Shown here piece after piece: positions 1 to 7,518 of a stretch of DNA of 28,532 bases. The translations under genes and the position numbers were made by a program. Source of the DNA: Bacteriovoracaceae bacterium (GTDB lineage: Bacteria > Bdellovibrionota > Bacteriovoracia > Bacteriovoracales > Bacteriovoracaceae); assembly GCA_018060635.1 (NCBI GenBank), contig JAGOVR010000005.1, positions 1 to 28,532 on the forward strand, in the 5' to 3' direction. The notes beneath the pieces are model-generated. The model ran no database searches, was not told the DNA's origin, and saw only the letters and a list, made by a program, of their open reading frames with translations. How positions within the stretch are numbered: position 1 is the stretch's first letter; every line of letters begins with the position of its first letter.

Positions 1-691
1 CATTTGTTCTTAACATATTAAGCTGAATAGCTGTTTTGCCAGATTCCGTTATAAAAGACACATAGATATTTTTATTTTTTTCTTCATAAGTAATGTGACG
101 ATTGTTATTAAATAGTTCTAAAACATCTCCGCGGGTAAAAATTTTTTCTATAGGAATGAGCTTTGTCATTTTTGTTCCTACTACATCAAAAGCGATATAA
201 CGAATAGGGGAGACTGCTTTAGTCAAAACAGTACGGGCCAGATTATAGCGAAGAGTAATATATCCTAAAAAAAGACAAAGAGGATCAAGGCCGGGAAGAC
301 TAATACTTGAAAGCATAGACGCTAATATTCGATGAGAGGTTTCCCAATCAGCATTGGTAAGACCTGCTTCTCCTGCTAGTGTTGCAATGGAAACTTCAAT
401 AGTATGAGAAGAAGCAAAGATAATAGCTAAGCTTTGAAAAAGATGCGTAACTGTTTTATTATCTCCGGCTAAACGATTAACACGCCCTAGATTTCTGATA
501 ATGCGAGGAGCATTAAAGTTCTCCAAAAATTTTGTTCCGTAGGGTAATGTAGGATTTGGCTCAATAGCCGCTTCAGTCATATGGATGAGATCAATATCAG
601 AATAGGTTTGATTTTGTGCGAAAAGAGGAGAGCACACACAAAAAAAGAGGATGCCAATGAAAGATCTAATAGGAAGAATTTTTTTATTCAT
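1..691 (-). CDS. Secreted protein of unknown function (3' end beyond window)
   Basis: An open frame runs on the minus strand from an ATG at 691 to the window edge without a stop (230 codons visible). The protein begins with a clear Sec signal peptide (MNKKILPIRSF..., hydrophobic core, probable cleavage after SPLFA before QNQ), so it is periplasmic, outer-membrane or secreted. The mature part has a mixed alpha-type composition and a moderately hydrophobic middle (around residues 120-150). I recognise no catalytic motif or family. There is no Shine-Dalgarno sequence before the ATG, and a good sigma70-like promoter places the transcript start within about 2 bases of it, so translation may be leaderless. 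It is divergent from the lipoprotein gene at 789. Gene confidence is high; function is unknown. Confidence 0.85.
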   Translation of the reverse strand, partial: MNKKILPIRSFIGILFFCVCSPLFAQNQTYSDIDLIHMTEAAIEPNPTLPYGTKFLENFNAPRIIRNLGRVNRLAGDNKTVTHLFQSLAIIFASSHTIEVSIATLAGEAGLTNADWETSHRILASMLSSISLPGLDPLCLFLGYITLRYNLARTVLTKAVSPIRYIAFDVVGTKMTKLIPIEKIFTRGDVLELFNNNRHITYEEKNKNIYVSFITESGKTAIQLNMLRTN

Positions 692-699
692 GGAACTGC

Positions 700-728
700 A
701 AAATAAAGGGGTTTGTTTGGTATGTCAA
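700..728 (-). promoter_or_regulatory. Predicted sigma70 promoter for the minus-strand secreted protein
   Basis: On the minus strand TTGACA (728-723, perfect -35) is followed after 17 bases by TATTTT (705-700, 4 of 6 matches). The predicted start would fall near 693, only about two bases before the ATG at 691. The -35 box lies inside one arm of an inverted repeat shared with the divergent promoter. Confidence 0.5.
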
Positions 729-745
729 ACAAAAGATTGACATAC
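720..745. repeat. Perfect 9-bp inverted repeat between divergent promoters
   Basis: GTATGTCAA (720-728) and TTGACATAC (737-745) are perfect inverted copies separated by 8 bases. Each arm contains the -35 hexamer of one of two divergent promoters, so the palindrome could be just two identical -35 regions back to back, or an operator that controls both genes together. Confidence 0.6.
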
Positions 746-765
746 TGTTTTTGTAGGTATATATG
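737..765 (+). promoter_or_regulatory. Predicted sigma70 promoter for the small lipoprotein gene
   Basis: TTGACA (737-742) is followed after 17 bases by TATATG (760-765, 4 of 6 matches); TATATA at 758-763 is an alternative with a 15-base spacer. The gene start at 789 has AGGAG at 776-780, so unlike the divergent gene it keeps a normal leader. Confidence 0.5.
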
Positions 766-788
766 TAAAACAGATAGGAGTTTTTTTA

Positions 789-1169
789 ATGAATAATTTT
801 TTTAAGATAATATTTTTATTTTCCCTTTGTGCTTTATGGGGTTGTGAGGATCAAAAGATTCATTTGCAATTAGTACGTACTTTTTATGAAGCAGAAAAGA
901 ATCGAACTTTTGTAAATATTAACATGATCATAGAGAAGGAAGAGTTTATTTCAGGCTTACGCAAAGGACGGCGAGGCCATTTCAAGACAACAGTCAATAG
1001 GCTTAACTGTACTTTTTCTTTTGAAAATAATATCAAAAGTAATTTCAAAAAATTTGAGAAGAAAATATGCACATTTGAGGGACAAGGTTTAAAATGTGCA
1101 GAACAGTTTTATAAGATAGAAGAAGAGTCTTTCAGTAGTTTGACGCCTGATTATTGTAACCTTATTTAA
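789..1169 (+). CDS. Small predicted lipoprotein, function unknown
   Basis: This is a 126-residue protein with a short hydrophobic N-terminus and a lipobox-like LWGC, which puts the lipidated cysteine at residue 19. Glu rather than Asp follows it, so by the +2 rule outer-membrane sorting is expected. The mature part is Lys/Glu/Phe-rich with four further cysteines (in LNCTF, KICTF, LKCAE and DYCNL) that could form two disulfides in the periplasm. AGGAG lies 8 bases before the ATG. Its 3' end overlaps the 3' end of leuS by 8 bases in convergent orientation, with no terminator hairpin between them. I recognise no family. The gene is probably real because of the lipobox, the Shine-Dalgarno sequence and the promoter. 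Confidence 0.75.
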   Translation: MNNFFKIIFLFSLCALWGCEDQKIHLQLVRTFYEAEKNRTFVNINMIIEKEEFISGLRKGRRGHFKTTVNRLNCTFSFENNIKSNFKKFEKKICTFEGQGLKCAEQFYKIEEESFSSLTPDYCNLI

Positions 1170-3555
1170 CAATCAAGTTACAAATTTTCCCAGCAATAAA
1201 AACTTCTTTAACTATTTGAGCATTTTCTAAGTATTTCAAAAGCTTTTCTTCTTTTTTCGCTAAAGCCATAAAGTCAGCTTGAGAAATACCTGCTGGAACA
1301 TCTAAAGTCGTGCGAGTTTTTCCATTAATTTGTACAGCCATAGTAATAAGATCATCTTTAGCAAGCATAGGATCAAAGGTGGGCCAAGTTTTGAAGGCAA
1401 GGGATTCTTTTCCGCCGCAGACTTCCCAAATCTCTTCAGCCACATGAGGAGCAAAAGGAGCGAGAACTAAGGCAAAAGTTTGAGCTGTCTGAGTAGTGAT
1501 TTTCCCTTTTTTGATACAAAGATTAGTAAAGATCATCATTTGAGAAATAGAGGTATTGAATTTAAATTCTTCAATATCGCTCCCTACTTTCTTAATAGTT
1601 TTATGTAAAAGCTTACTAACTTCTTCATCTTCCATATTTAATGAAAGATTTTCTTTACTCGCAAAAAAACGATAAGCACGAGAGATAAAATTATGGACCC
1701 CTTTCATTCCTTCCACCGACCAAGGTTTAGTTTTTTCTAAAGGTCCCATAAACATTTCATACAGGCGCAGAGTATCAGCTCCATAATTTTGAGTGACATC
1801 ATCCACACTGATAACATTGCCACGAGATTTAGACATTTTTTCATGATCAGGGCCTAAAATCATTCCTTGATTAATTAGTTTTTGAAAAGGCTCTTTTGTT
1901 GAAACGAGTCCTAAATCAAAAAGAACTTTATGCCAAAAACGAGAGTAGAGAAGATGGAGAACTGCGTGTTCTGCTCCTCCTACATAAAGATCTACAGGCA
2001 TCCAATAATTTTCCATTTTTTTAGAAAAAGCCTCTTCCGTATTGCGAGGATCACAAAAACGTAAATAGTACCAACAAGAACCTGCCCACTGTGGCATGGT
2101 ATTAGTTTCTCTGCGTGCTTTTTTTCCTGTTTTAGGATCAATGACGTTCAGCCAAGTATCAATAGTTGCAAGAGGTGATTCGCCTGTCCCAGAAGGCTCA
2201 TATTTTTCTACTTGTGGAAGTTCTACAGGAAGTTCGTGTGCTTCTAAACAACGAATAGTTCCATCTTCAAATTTTAAAATAGGAAAGGGTTCTCCCCAGT
2301 AGCGTTGACGAGAAAAAAGCCAGTCACGTAATTTATAGTTAATTTTTCTTTGTCCTAATTTTTTTTCTTCTAAATGGGAAATCATTTTAGAAATAGCTGT
2401 TTTATTATTAAGGCCATTTAAAAAATCAGAATTAATATGGATACCATCATCTTCAAAAGCTTGCTCAGAAATGTCAGCTTCAATAACTGCTAACAGGGGC
2501 AGGTTATATTTTTTAGCAAATTCAAAATCCCTACTGTCATGAGCAGGAACAGCCATGACAGCTCCTGTTCCGTAAGAAGCTAAAACGTAATCAGCAATCC
2601 AAATAGGAATTTTTTTCTGTGTGAGGGGATGAAGAGCGTAGGCTCCCGTAAAAACACCTGATTTATCTTTATTTAAATCAGTGCGTTCCAAATCAGATTT
2701 TAAAGAAACCTCATGTAAAAATTTTTCAACATTTTCTTTATGTTCAGCAGTTGTTAGTTTTTTTACTAAGGGATGTTCTGGAGCAATCACCATGTAAGTT
2801 ACGCCAAAAAGAGTATCAGGGCGAGTGGTAAATATGGAGATTAGAGAGCTTTCGACTGTAAAATCAATGAGTGCACCTTCTGATTTTCCAATCCAAGTGC
2901 GTTGCATTTCTTTTATAGAGTGTGGCCAATCTAAATCGTCTAGATCAGTCAGAAGTCGCTCAGCGTATTCCGTAATTTTAAGCATCCACTGTTTCATGGG
3001 TTTTCTAATAACTGGATGTCCGCCAATCTCTGACTTTCCATCCACTACTTCTTCATTCGCAAGAACAGTTTTAAGTTCAGGACACCAGTTGACGTTAATT
3101 TCAGCTTCGTAGGCCAGACCTTTATTATAAAGCTGTACAAAAATCCACTGCGTCCATTTGTAATAATCTAAATGTGAAGTAGCTACTTCACGACTCCAGT
3201 CATAGGAAAGCCCAATAGATTTTAATTGTCTTTTATAGGTCGTAATATTTTCTTCTGTAATTTTATGAGGGTGAACACCTGTTTTGATCGCGTGATTTTC
3301 CGCAGGAAGACCAAAACTATCCCAACCCATAGGGTGGAGAACATTAAATCCTTTCATACGTTTAAAGCGCGCAATAATATCGGTAGCTGTGTAACCAAGA
3401 GGATGCCCCACATGCAGACCTGAACCTGAAGGATAGGGAAACATATCTAAAATATAATACTTAGGTTTTTGCGTGTCAGGTTGAGTCTGGAAGATATTTT
3501 GTTTTTCCCAAAGATCTTGCCACTTTTTTTCAATATTTTTAAATTGATATTCCAC
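1162..3555 (-). CDS. leuS: Leucyl-tRNA synthetase
   Basis: This class Ia aminoacyl-tRNA synthetase charges tRNA-Leu with leucine in the cytoplasm. The HIGH-type motif is HVGH in PYPSGSGLHVGHPLG (about residues 41-55) and the KMSKS loop is at 573-577, followed by RGN. The CP1 editing domain lies between (TTRPDTLFGVTY is the conserved editing-site segment; MAVPAHDSRDFEF follows). The C-terminal anticodon-binding domain ends in the usual small tail with VQINGKTR. Length (797 aa) fits compact bacterial LeuRS. I chose the GTG at 3555 because the protein then begins like many LeuRS (MEYxFxxIEKKWQ) and GAGGG lies 8 bases upstream; an in-frame GTG at 3570 would add five residues. It is divergent from the methyltransferase gene at 3648. 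Confidence 0.95.
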   Translation of the reverse strand: MEYQFKNIEKKWQDLWEKQNIFQTQPDTQKPKYYILDMFPYPSGSGLHVGHPLGYTATDIIARFKRMKGFNVLHPMGWDSFGLPAENHAIKTGVHPHKITEENITTYKRQLKSIGLSYDWSREVATSHLDYYKWTQWIFVQLYNKGLAYEAEINVNWCPELKTVLANEEVVDGKSEIGGHPVIRKPMKQWMLKITEYAERLLTDLDDLDWPHSIKEMQRTWIGKSEGALIDFTVESSLISIFTTRPDTLFGVTYMVIAPEHPLVKKLTTAEHKENVEKFLHEVSLKSDLERTDLNKDKSGVFTGAYALHPLTQKKIPIWIADYVLASYGTGAVMAVPAHDSRDFEFAKKYNLPLLAVIEADISEQAFEDDGIHINSDFLNGLNNKTAISKMISHLEEKKLGQRKINYKLRDWLFSRQRYWGEPFPILKFEDGTIRCLEAHELPVELPQVEKYEPSGTGESPLATIDTWLNVIDPKTGKKARRETNTMPQWAGSCWYYLRFCDPRNTEEAFSKKMENYWMPVDLYVGGAEHAVLHLLYSRFWHKVLFDLGLVSTKEPFQKLINQGMILGPDHEKMSKSRGNVISVDDVTQNYGADTLRLYEMFMGPLEKTKPWSVEGMKGVHNFISRAYRFFASKENLSLNMEDEEVSKLLHKTIKKVGSDIEEFKFNTSISQMMIFTNLCIKKGKITTQTAQTFALVLAPFAPHVAEEIWEVCGGKESLAFKTWPTFDPMLAKDDLITMAVQINGKTRTTLDVPAGISQADFMALAKKEEKLLKYLENAQIVKEVFIAGKICNLIVK

Positions 3556-3590
3556 TTCCCATACCCTCACTTCTTCTATAAATTTTTATG

Positions 3591-3619
3591 ATTAAATAGA
3601 TTTACAGGCAATCTAGCAA
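3591..3619 (-). promoter_or_regulatory. Predicted leuS promoter
   Basis: On the minus strand TTGCTA (3619-3614) is followed after 17 bases by TTTAAT (3596-3591, 5 of 6 matches). The transcript would start near 3584, leaving a leader of about 30 bases before the GTG at 3555. No T-box leader is present, as there is no room for one. Confidence 0.45.
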
Positions 3620-3647
3620 AAAGCCTTAAATTAAGAAAGGGTAATTT

Positions 3648-4289
3648 ATGATTATTTCTAAAGAGATTGAACATTATGCAAAAGCGTTTAGCAGTCAAGA
3701 TAGTGACCTTTTACAAAAATTGATGCAAGAAACTCATGAGAAAACAACGGCTCCTCAAATGTTATCAGGCCCTCTCGTAGGGCAATTCTTAAAAATACTC
3801 ATAGGAATTACACAAGCTAAAAGAGTTTTAGAGATAGGAACTTTTACAGGTTATTCTGCTCTTAGTATGGCAGAAGCTCTTCCTTTAGAAGGAGAGCTTT
3901 TCACGTGTGATGTGAGTGCTTTTAATACAGAGATAGCGAAGAGTTTCTTTACGCAAAGTCCTCATGGTAAAAAAATAAAAGTAATTTTAGGCCCCGCTTT
4001 AGAAACTATTGAGACGTTACAAGGAATATTTGATTTAGTTTTCATTGATGCTGATAAAAAAAATTATCAACACTACTATGAAATGGTTTTTCCTAAAGTA
4101 AAACAAGGAGGACTTATTGTAGTTGATAATTGTCTTTGGGATGGTGAAGTCACTCATAATGAGGACAAACAAGATGAAATGACTCGTAGTATTCACCATC
4201 TGAATCAGAGAATAGCTCAGGATAAAAGAGTTGAGCATATTATTTTGACAGTCCGAGATGGACTACACGTTGTTAGGAAAAAAATATGA
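3648..4289 (+). CDS. SAM-dependent O-methyltransferase (caffeoyl-CoA OMT-like, family 3)
   Basis: This 213-residue protein belongs to the cation-dependent catechol/caffeoyl-CoA O-methyltransferase family. The SAM-binding motif is VLEIGTFTGYS at residues 60-70. The metal-binding set is present: D134 in FIDADKKNY, and D160-N161 in VVDNCLWDGEV; their spacing of 26 residues equals that in plant CCoAOMT (D163, D189-N190). In bacteria these enzymes methylate hydroxyl groups of small, often catechol-like, acceptors; the substrate here cannot be told. AAAGGG precedes the ATG. The stop overlaps the start of the next gene (ATGA), so the two are translationally coupled. Confidence 0.88.
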   Translation: MIISKEIEHYAKAFSSQDSDLLQKLMQETHEKTTAPQMLSGPLVGQFLKILIGITQAKRVLEIGTFTGYSALSMAEALPLEGELFTCDVSAFNTEIAKSFFTQSPHGKKIKVILGPALETIETLQGIFDLVFIDADKKNYQHYYEMVFPKVKQGGLIVVDNCLWDGEVTHNEDKQDEMTRSIHHLNQRIAQDKRVEHIILTVRDGLHVVRKKI

Positions 4290-5152
4290 TTCCTTGGTTT
4301 TCAATTATTGCCTATTCTTCCGCTTGGAGTTTTGGATCACAGATTTTTTCCTCTTTAGGAAAAGATATGCCGATGATTCAGCTTAACTTTCTTAAAGCAA
4401 CTTTTGCTTTTTTTCTATTTTTAATAGTAGCTTTATTAGGAGGGAATTTATTCATTCATCCTCAGGCTATTTTTTTTCTTTTACTTAGTGGTATTTTGGG
4501 ATTTGCTATTGCAGACCTTTTTCTTTTTTATGCTTTAGCTCATTTGGGAGCTTCTCGTACCTTAATGTTAGCTTCATTTGCTCCTTCTCTGATTGCTTTG
4601 CAGGCTTATTTTTTATTAGGTTTAACATTAAGTTTTTCTAAAATAATCGGTATTATTCTCATGATAAGTTGTGTCTTTTTTCTATCTTTTGAGAAAAAAA
4701 GTCGTGGTAGTTTTTCTTGGAAGCTGGCAGGAATTGCTTTTATTGGTATTTCTTTAGATAGCTTAGGAGTTATTTTTTCTAAAAAAGCTTTTATGTTAGA
4801 TCCGCATCTAGGAGGATTTTCTGCGAATGTTTACCGTGTCGGTATTGCAGTGGTCTTTTTGTTTTTACTTAACTTAAAAACAAGATATTCTCTCAATTAT
4901 TTTCATCTTCCTTCTCCCAAATTAAAACTTTTACTGATAGCAACCATACTAGGAAATTTTTTTTCACTGGGAATGTATCTTCAAGCTATATCTAAAACAA
5001 ACCCTGCTATTGTTTCTGGCATTGGGGGGGCTCTTGCTCCCATTATTGCTTCTATTTGTGAACATATAAGGAAAAAAGAACCGCCTACTTTATGGTTTTT
5101 AACAGGTGTTGCAACCATGATCGGAGGGGCCGTTATTTTTATCTTTTTTTAA
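4286..5152 (+). CDS. EamA/DMT-family transporter
   Basis: This 288-residue inner-membrane protein has about ten hydrophobic segments in two repeated five-helix halves, typical of drug/metabolite transporters (EamA). Gly/Ala-rich helix ends such as LLSGILGFAIADLFLFYA in the first half and SGIGGALAPIIASICE in the second are in the expected places. The family exports or imports small metabolites; the substrate cannot be predicted. It begins inside the stop codon of the O-methyltransferase gene (ATGA), so the pair may act on one compound, for example methylation followed by transport; this is inference. The 3' end overlaps the convergent Hpt gene by 4 bases. Confidence 0.88.
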   Translation: MIPWFSIIAYSSAWSFGSQIFSSLGKDMPMIQLNFLKATFAFFLFLIVALLGGNLFIHPQAIFFLLLSGILGFAIADLFLFYALAHLGASRTLMLASFAPSLIALQAYFLLGLTLSFSKIIGIILMISCVFFLSFEKKSRGSFSWKLAGIAFIGISLDSLGVIFSKKAFMLDPHLGGFSANVYRVGIAVVFLFLLNLKTRYSLNYFHLPSPKLKLLLIATILGNFFSLGMYLQAISKTNPAIVSGIGGALAPIIASICEHIRKKEPPTLWFLTGVATMIGGAVIFIFF

Positions 5153-5589
5153 GAAGGTGATTTAATTTCGTTTTGTAAGGCTAAAAGAGTGCGTTCAAAC
5201 TCATGTTCGAGACATTCAATAAGTGTAAGAAGAACTTCGTCATCCCACGTTTCAGTGTATTCTAAATACTGACATACTTTTGCAATACTTTGAGCACCCA
5301 TGCCAGAACTTGCAAATTTTAATTGATGGGCCTCGGCACAAAGTTTTTTCATCTCTTGCTTACGATAATAAAGTTTAATATTTTCAATTTTTTCAGGGAA
5401 GTTATTTTGAAACATTTCATTTAATTGAAAAAAGATATCGTCTTCCCCTTCGATGTTGCAATCTTTAAGGTCATTAATAATACTTCTATTTAAGGGAGAG
5501 ATATTTTGGAGTGCTTGCAAAAAGGGGGCGAAAGAAACATTAGGATCTTGAGAGAACAATTCCGTCTTTTTCAAAACATTGAAACTCAT
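5149..5589 (-). CDS. Stand-alone Hpt (histidine phosphotransfer) domain protein
   Basis: This 146-residue cytoplasmic protein has a C-terminal Hpt four-helix domain at about residues 30-140. The phosphorylation-site helix reads AEAHQLKFASSGMGA with His88 followed by xLK, then a small-residue run and GA, as in Hpt modules (HxLKGxSxxxGA). The next helix (IAKVCQYLEY) matches the conserved leucine/glutamate segment. Such proteins pass phosphate between response-regulator receivers in phosphorelays. No histidine kinase or receiver gene is next to it, so it is an orphan here. I chose the ATG at 5589 because GGAG lies 5 bases before it; a longer frame up to 5646 has a poorer start and an unrelated N-terminal extension. 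Confidence 0.82.
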   Translation of the reverse strand: MSFNVLKKTELFSQDPNVSFAPFLQALQNISPLNRSIINDLKDCNIEGEDDIFFQLNEMFQNNFPEKIENIKLYYRKQEMKKLCAEAHQLKFASSGMGAQSIAKVCQYLEYTETWDDEVLLTLIECLEHEFERTLLALQNEIKSPS

Positions 5590-5689
5590 GTATACTCCAT
5601 ACCTTCTTTCCATCATAAAAGGGGAATCACATTTTCTTACATACAAAAAACTGTATACTGTTAATTTAACTAGTTAGCTAAAAAAGATG

Positions 5690-5698
5690 TGCTAATAT
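5690..5698 (+). promoter_or_regulatory. Possible extended -10 promoter for the CWC protein gene
   Basis: TG at 5690-5691, one base, then TAATAT at 5693-5698 forms an extended -10 element about 60 bases before the gene at 5759. No convincing -35 hexamer was found. Confidence 0.3.
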
Positions 5699-5758
5699 GA
5701 TTCAGAGAAAAATTTTTATAAGAGAAAAGTGAGAAAAAAAATTATCACTGAGGTTTTT

Positions 5759-5947
5759 ATGGCCCAATCAAAGAAATGTCCTCGTTGTTTAAAGCTTTTT
5801 GAATGTGGTCAAAAAGAAGGAACTTGCTGGTGTTTTTCTTTAAAAATTTCAGAAGAAAGCTTAACAAAAATGCAGTCGTGTTATACGGATTGTCTTTGTT
5901 TTGATTGTTTAGAAGAGATGGATAAAAGTGAGAAAAATTCTGATTAA
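5759..5947 (+). CDS. Small cysteine-rich CWC-family protein
   Basis: This 62-residue protein has eight cysteines: CPRC near the N-terminus, then FEC, GTCWC, and YTDCLCFDC near the C-terminus. The order CPxC, F-x-C, CWC, C-x-C-x-x-C is that of the 'cysteine-rich CWC' family of small bacterial proteins of unknown function, probably zinc-binding. There is no signal peptide, so it is cytoplasmic. I chose the ATG at 5759 because GAGG lies 5 bases upstream; a GTG at 5729 would add ten residues before the conserved part. The 3' end overlaps by 4 bases the convergent gene for another Cys-rich redox protein (ferredoxin:thioredoxin reductase). Confidence 0.8.
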   Translation: MAQSKKCPRCLKLFECGQKEGTCWCFSLKISEESLTKMQSCYTDCLCFDCLEEMDKSEKNSD

Positions 5948-6360
5948 GTCTCACGATTAATACGTTCCAGTTCTCTCTCATGAGCTTTATTTTTTAAGGC
6001 CCTCCCTTGAGAGGGAGTTGGATCTTTTACTTCGCCATAAGCAATTTTACCTTCATGTTTTTCTGGTAAGTATTCAGTGATCGGTAAACCTTCTTTAGTC
6101 ACAAAAAGAAGGCAGTGGCAGTATTTATAAATTTGCATATCATCACAGGGACAAATCCAAGTTCTATGTGTAACTTCTTCTTTTTTGTTAGGATAAAAAC
6201 GACAAGGGCACAAGGGTTTACCTAAATCATCAATATTTTTTGCAAGTCCCATGCAGACTCCTTCGGTCACTTCAGGATTAGGATGCTGAGTCGTTCCAGA
6301 TTTTTCAGAAAAAATTTTTACAAGTTTTTCAACTTTATTAATACTTTCAGGTGTTGGCAT
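5944..6360 (-). CDS. Ferredoxin:thioredoxin reductase catalytic chain-like protein
   Basis: This 138-residue protein carries the full signature of the catalytic chain of ferredoxin:thioredoxin reductase: CPCR at residues 51-54, CPC at 70-72 and CHC at 81-83. The spacings (16 and 8 residues between the motifs) are identical to those of the spinach and cyanobacterial enzyme, where four cysteines bind a [4Fe-4S] cluster and two form the redox-active disulfide that reduces thioredoxin. By analogy Cys51, 70, 72 and 81 are cluster ligands and Cys53 and 83 the disulfide. The C-terminal tail (residues 100-138) is charged and not part of the usual domain. No variable-chain or ferredoxin gene lies nearby. 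GAGGAG precedes the ATG. It follows DUF1275 by 41 bases. Confidence 0.88.
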   Translation of the reverse strand: MPTPESINKVEKLVKIFSEKSGTTQHPNPEVTEGVCMGLAKNIDDLGKPLCPCRFYPNKKEEVTHRTWICPCDDMQIYKYCHCLLFVTKEGLPITEYLPEKHEGKIAYGEVKDPTPSQGRALKNKAHERELERINRET

Positions 6361-6401
6361 AAAGACTCCTCATAAATTTATAGCTAACTCTAACTTAGAA
6401 A

Positions 6402-7112
6402 TTAAGAATTGGCCCAAGCAAAATAAAAAGAAATAAAAGCAGGCATAAGAAAGCCAAGATATTCAAATTGCACAAAGAAAAAAGCACCGACAACAGAGCC
6501 CAAGGTAAATGCAATAATGCTAAAAAAACGAAAAAGATTAACTTTCCTTTCTATTTTTTGTTGCTGTAAGGATTCAGGATGTATTTCAGAGCGAATAATT
6601 CCAATACCTAAATCAGTTGTTATTCCTGTGAGGTGAGTCGTACGAATCGTCGACCCAGAGGAAGAAGTGATAGCGGCATTTTGTAAACCACAGGCCATAC
6701 ATAAAAGTGCCAACAAGAGATAATCATGGCGAAGATTTAATGTTTCACCAAAATGACCAAAAAAATTAAAAAATCCAGCGAAAGCTACCGTTGTTAATAA
6801 GATTCCCACAAGACATAAAATAAGAGGATATTTTAATTTGTCTTTATCCTTTTTCTTTTTTTCAGTGAGTAAAGCAGAAATCATAACTCCTAGGAGAAAA
6901 AAAATAGGAATAGTTAAAATGCTAAGAAATTTTAAAAAGGAATCATGTTTTAGAGCGATACCAGCCACGGTGTAAAAACCTGTAATATGGGAGACAAAGT
7001 GATAACAACAAAGATAGCCTCCAGCATTGATACTACCTGCAGAGAAGCTTAGAATAAGCCATTTTAAGTAAGTACTGATGTTTACGTCTTCATAAAGTTT
7101 ATATTTAAACAT
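6402..7112 (-). CDS. DUF1275 (YoaK-family) inner-membrane protein
   Basis: This 236-residue protein has six or more hydrophobic segments. The second half has the family hallmark: GLQNAAITSSSG followed by RTTHLTGITTDLGI, the conserved RTTHxTGxxTDxG segment of DUF1275. The N-terminal half has SAGSINAGGY and VSHITGFYT, which match the SFxxGxxNxxGF and HxTG pattern. The role of the family is unknown. I chose the ATG at 7112 since GAGG lies 7-8 bases before it; the longer frame to 7151 would need a TTG start lying inside the upstream gene. It follows the DUF454 gene by 20 bases and probably forms an operon with it and the reductase downstream. Confidence 0.88.
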   Translation of the reverse strand: MFKYKLYEDVNISTYLKWLILSFSAGSINAGGYLCCYHFVSHITGFYTVAGIALKHDSFLKFLSILTIPIFFLLGVMISALLTEKKKKDKDKLKYPLILCLVGILLTTVAFAGFFNFFGHFGETLNLRHDYLLLALLCMACGLQNAAITSSSGSTIRTTHLTGITTDLGIGIIRSEIHPESLQQQKIERKVNLFRFFSIIAFTLGSVVGAFFFVQFEYLGFLMPAFISFYFAWANS

Positions 7113-7132
7113 AAGTTTCCTCAAAAAAGGGT

Positions 7133-7495
7133 CTATTCCTTGCGTGTCCAAACAAAAATTAAGACTCCTAAAATAGAAAGTATAAAAGAGATATATCCTA
7201 TTTTTGGAATGCTTTGAGATGTAAAAACAAAAAGACTAGAAAAAGCCAAAGTAAGAGTAGTGAGGATTTTATATTTTCTTCGAATCCTCCGATTTTTTTG
7301 CCAATCAAGAAGAGGAGGAGATAAAAGAGGGTGGTGCATGAGCCATGTGTGAAATTTATCAGAACCACGGTTAAAACAAAAAGCCGTCAAAATGAGAAAA
7401 GGAGTTGAGGGGAGTAAAGGTAAAAAAATTCCAATAATTCCCAAAAAAAGGAAAATAAATCCGATCGTAATAAAAAAATATTTTTTGTAAGGCAA
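7133..7495 (-). CDS. DUF454 (YbaN-family) inner-membrane protein
   Basis: This 120-residue protein has an N-terminal membrane helix, the conserved segment GIFLPLLPSTPFLILTAFCF, the motif HTWLMHHPLLSPPLLDW, and two further hydrophobic helices at the C-terminus. This is the DUF454/YbaN pattern (GxxLPxLPTTPFxLLAAxCF...). The role is unknown. The start is a TTG at 7495 preceded by AAGGA at a proper distance; no ATG is available at the family's usual start. It is divergent from the sulfoxide reductase gene. Confidence 0.88.
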   Translation of the reverse strand: MPYKKYFFITIGFIFLFLGIIGIFLPLLPSTPFLILTAFCFNRGSDKFHTWLMHHPLLSPPLLDWQKNRRIRRKYKILTTLTLAFSSLFVFTSQSIPKIGYISFILSILGVLIFVWTRKE

Positions 7496-7518
7496 TGTGT
7501 TTCCTTTTCTAAATAGGC

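Noticed and set aside
2096..3423. Open frames on the plus strand opposite leuS.
   Set aside because: They are antisense to a certain gene, have no ribosome binding sites and encode no recognisable protein.
5590..5646. Longer N-terminus for the Hpt protein.
   Set aside because: The extension has no Hpt-family features and a poorer start, while GGAG lies 5 bases before the ATG at 5589.
5655..5680. Short palindromic runs (GTATAC, AACTAGTT, TTAATTTAA) between the Hpt and CWC genes.
   Set aside because: Such short AT-rich palindromes are expected by chance and show no consistent spacing to a promoter.
7113..7151. TTG start at 7151 for the DUF1275 gene.
   Set aside because: It would overlap the DUF454 gene by 19 bases; the ATG at 7112 has GAGG at a normal distance.
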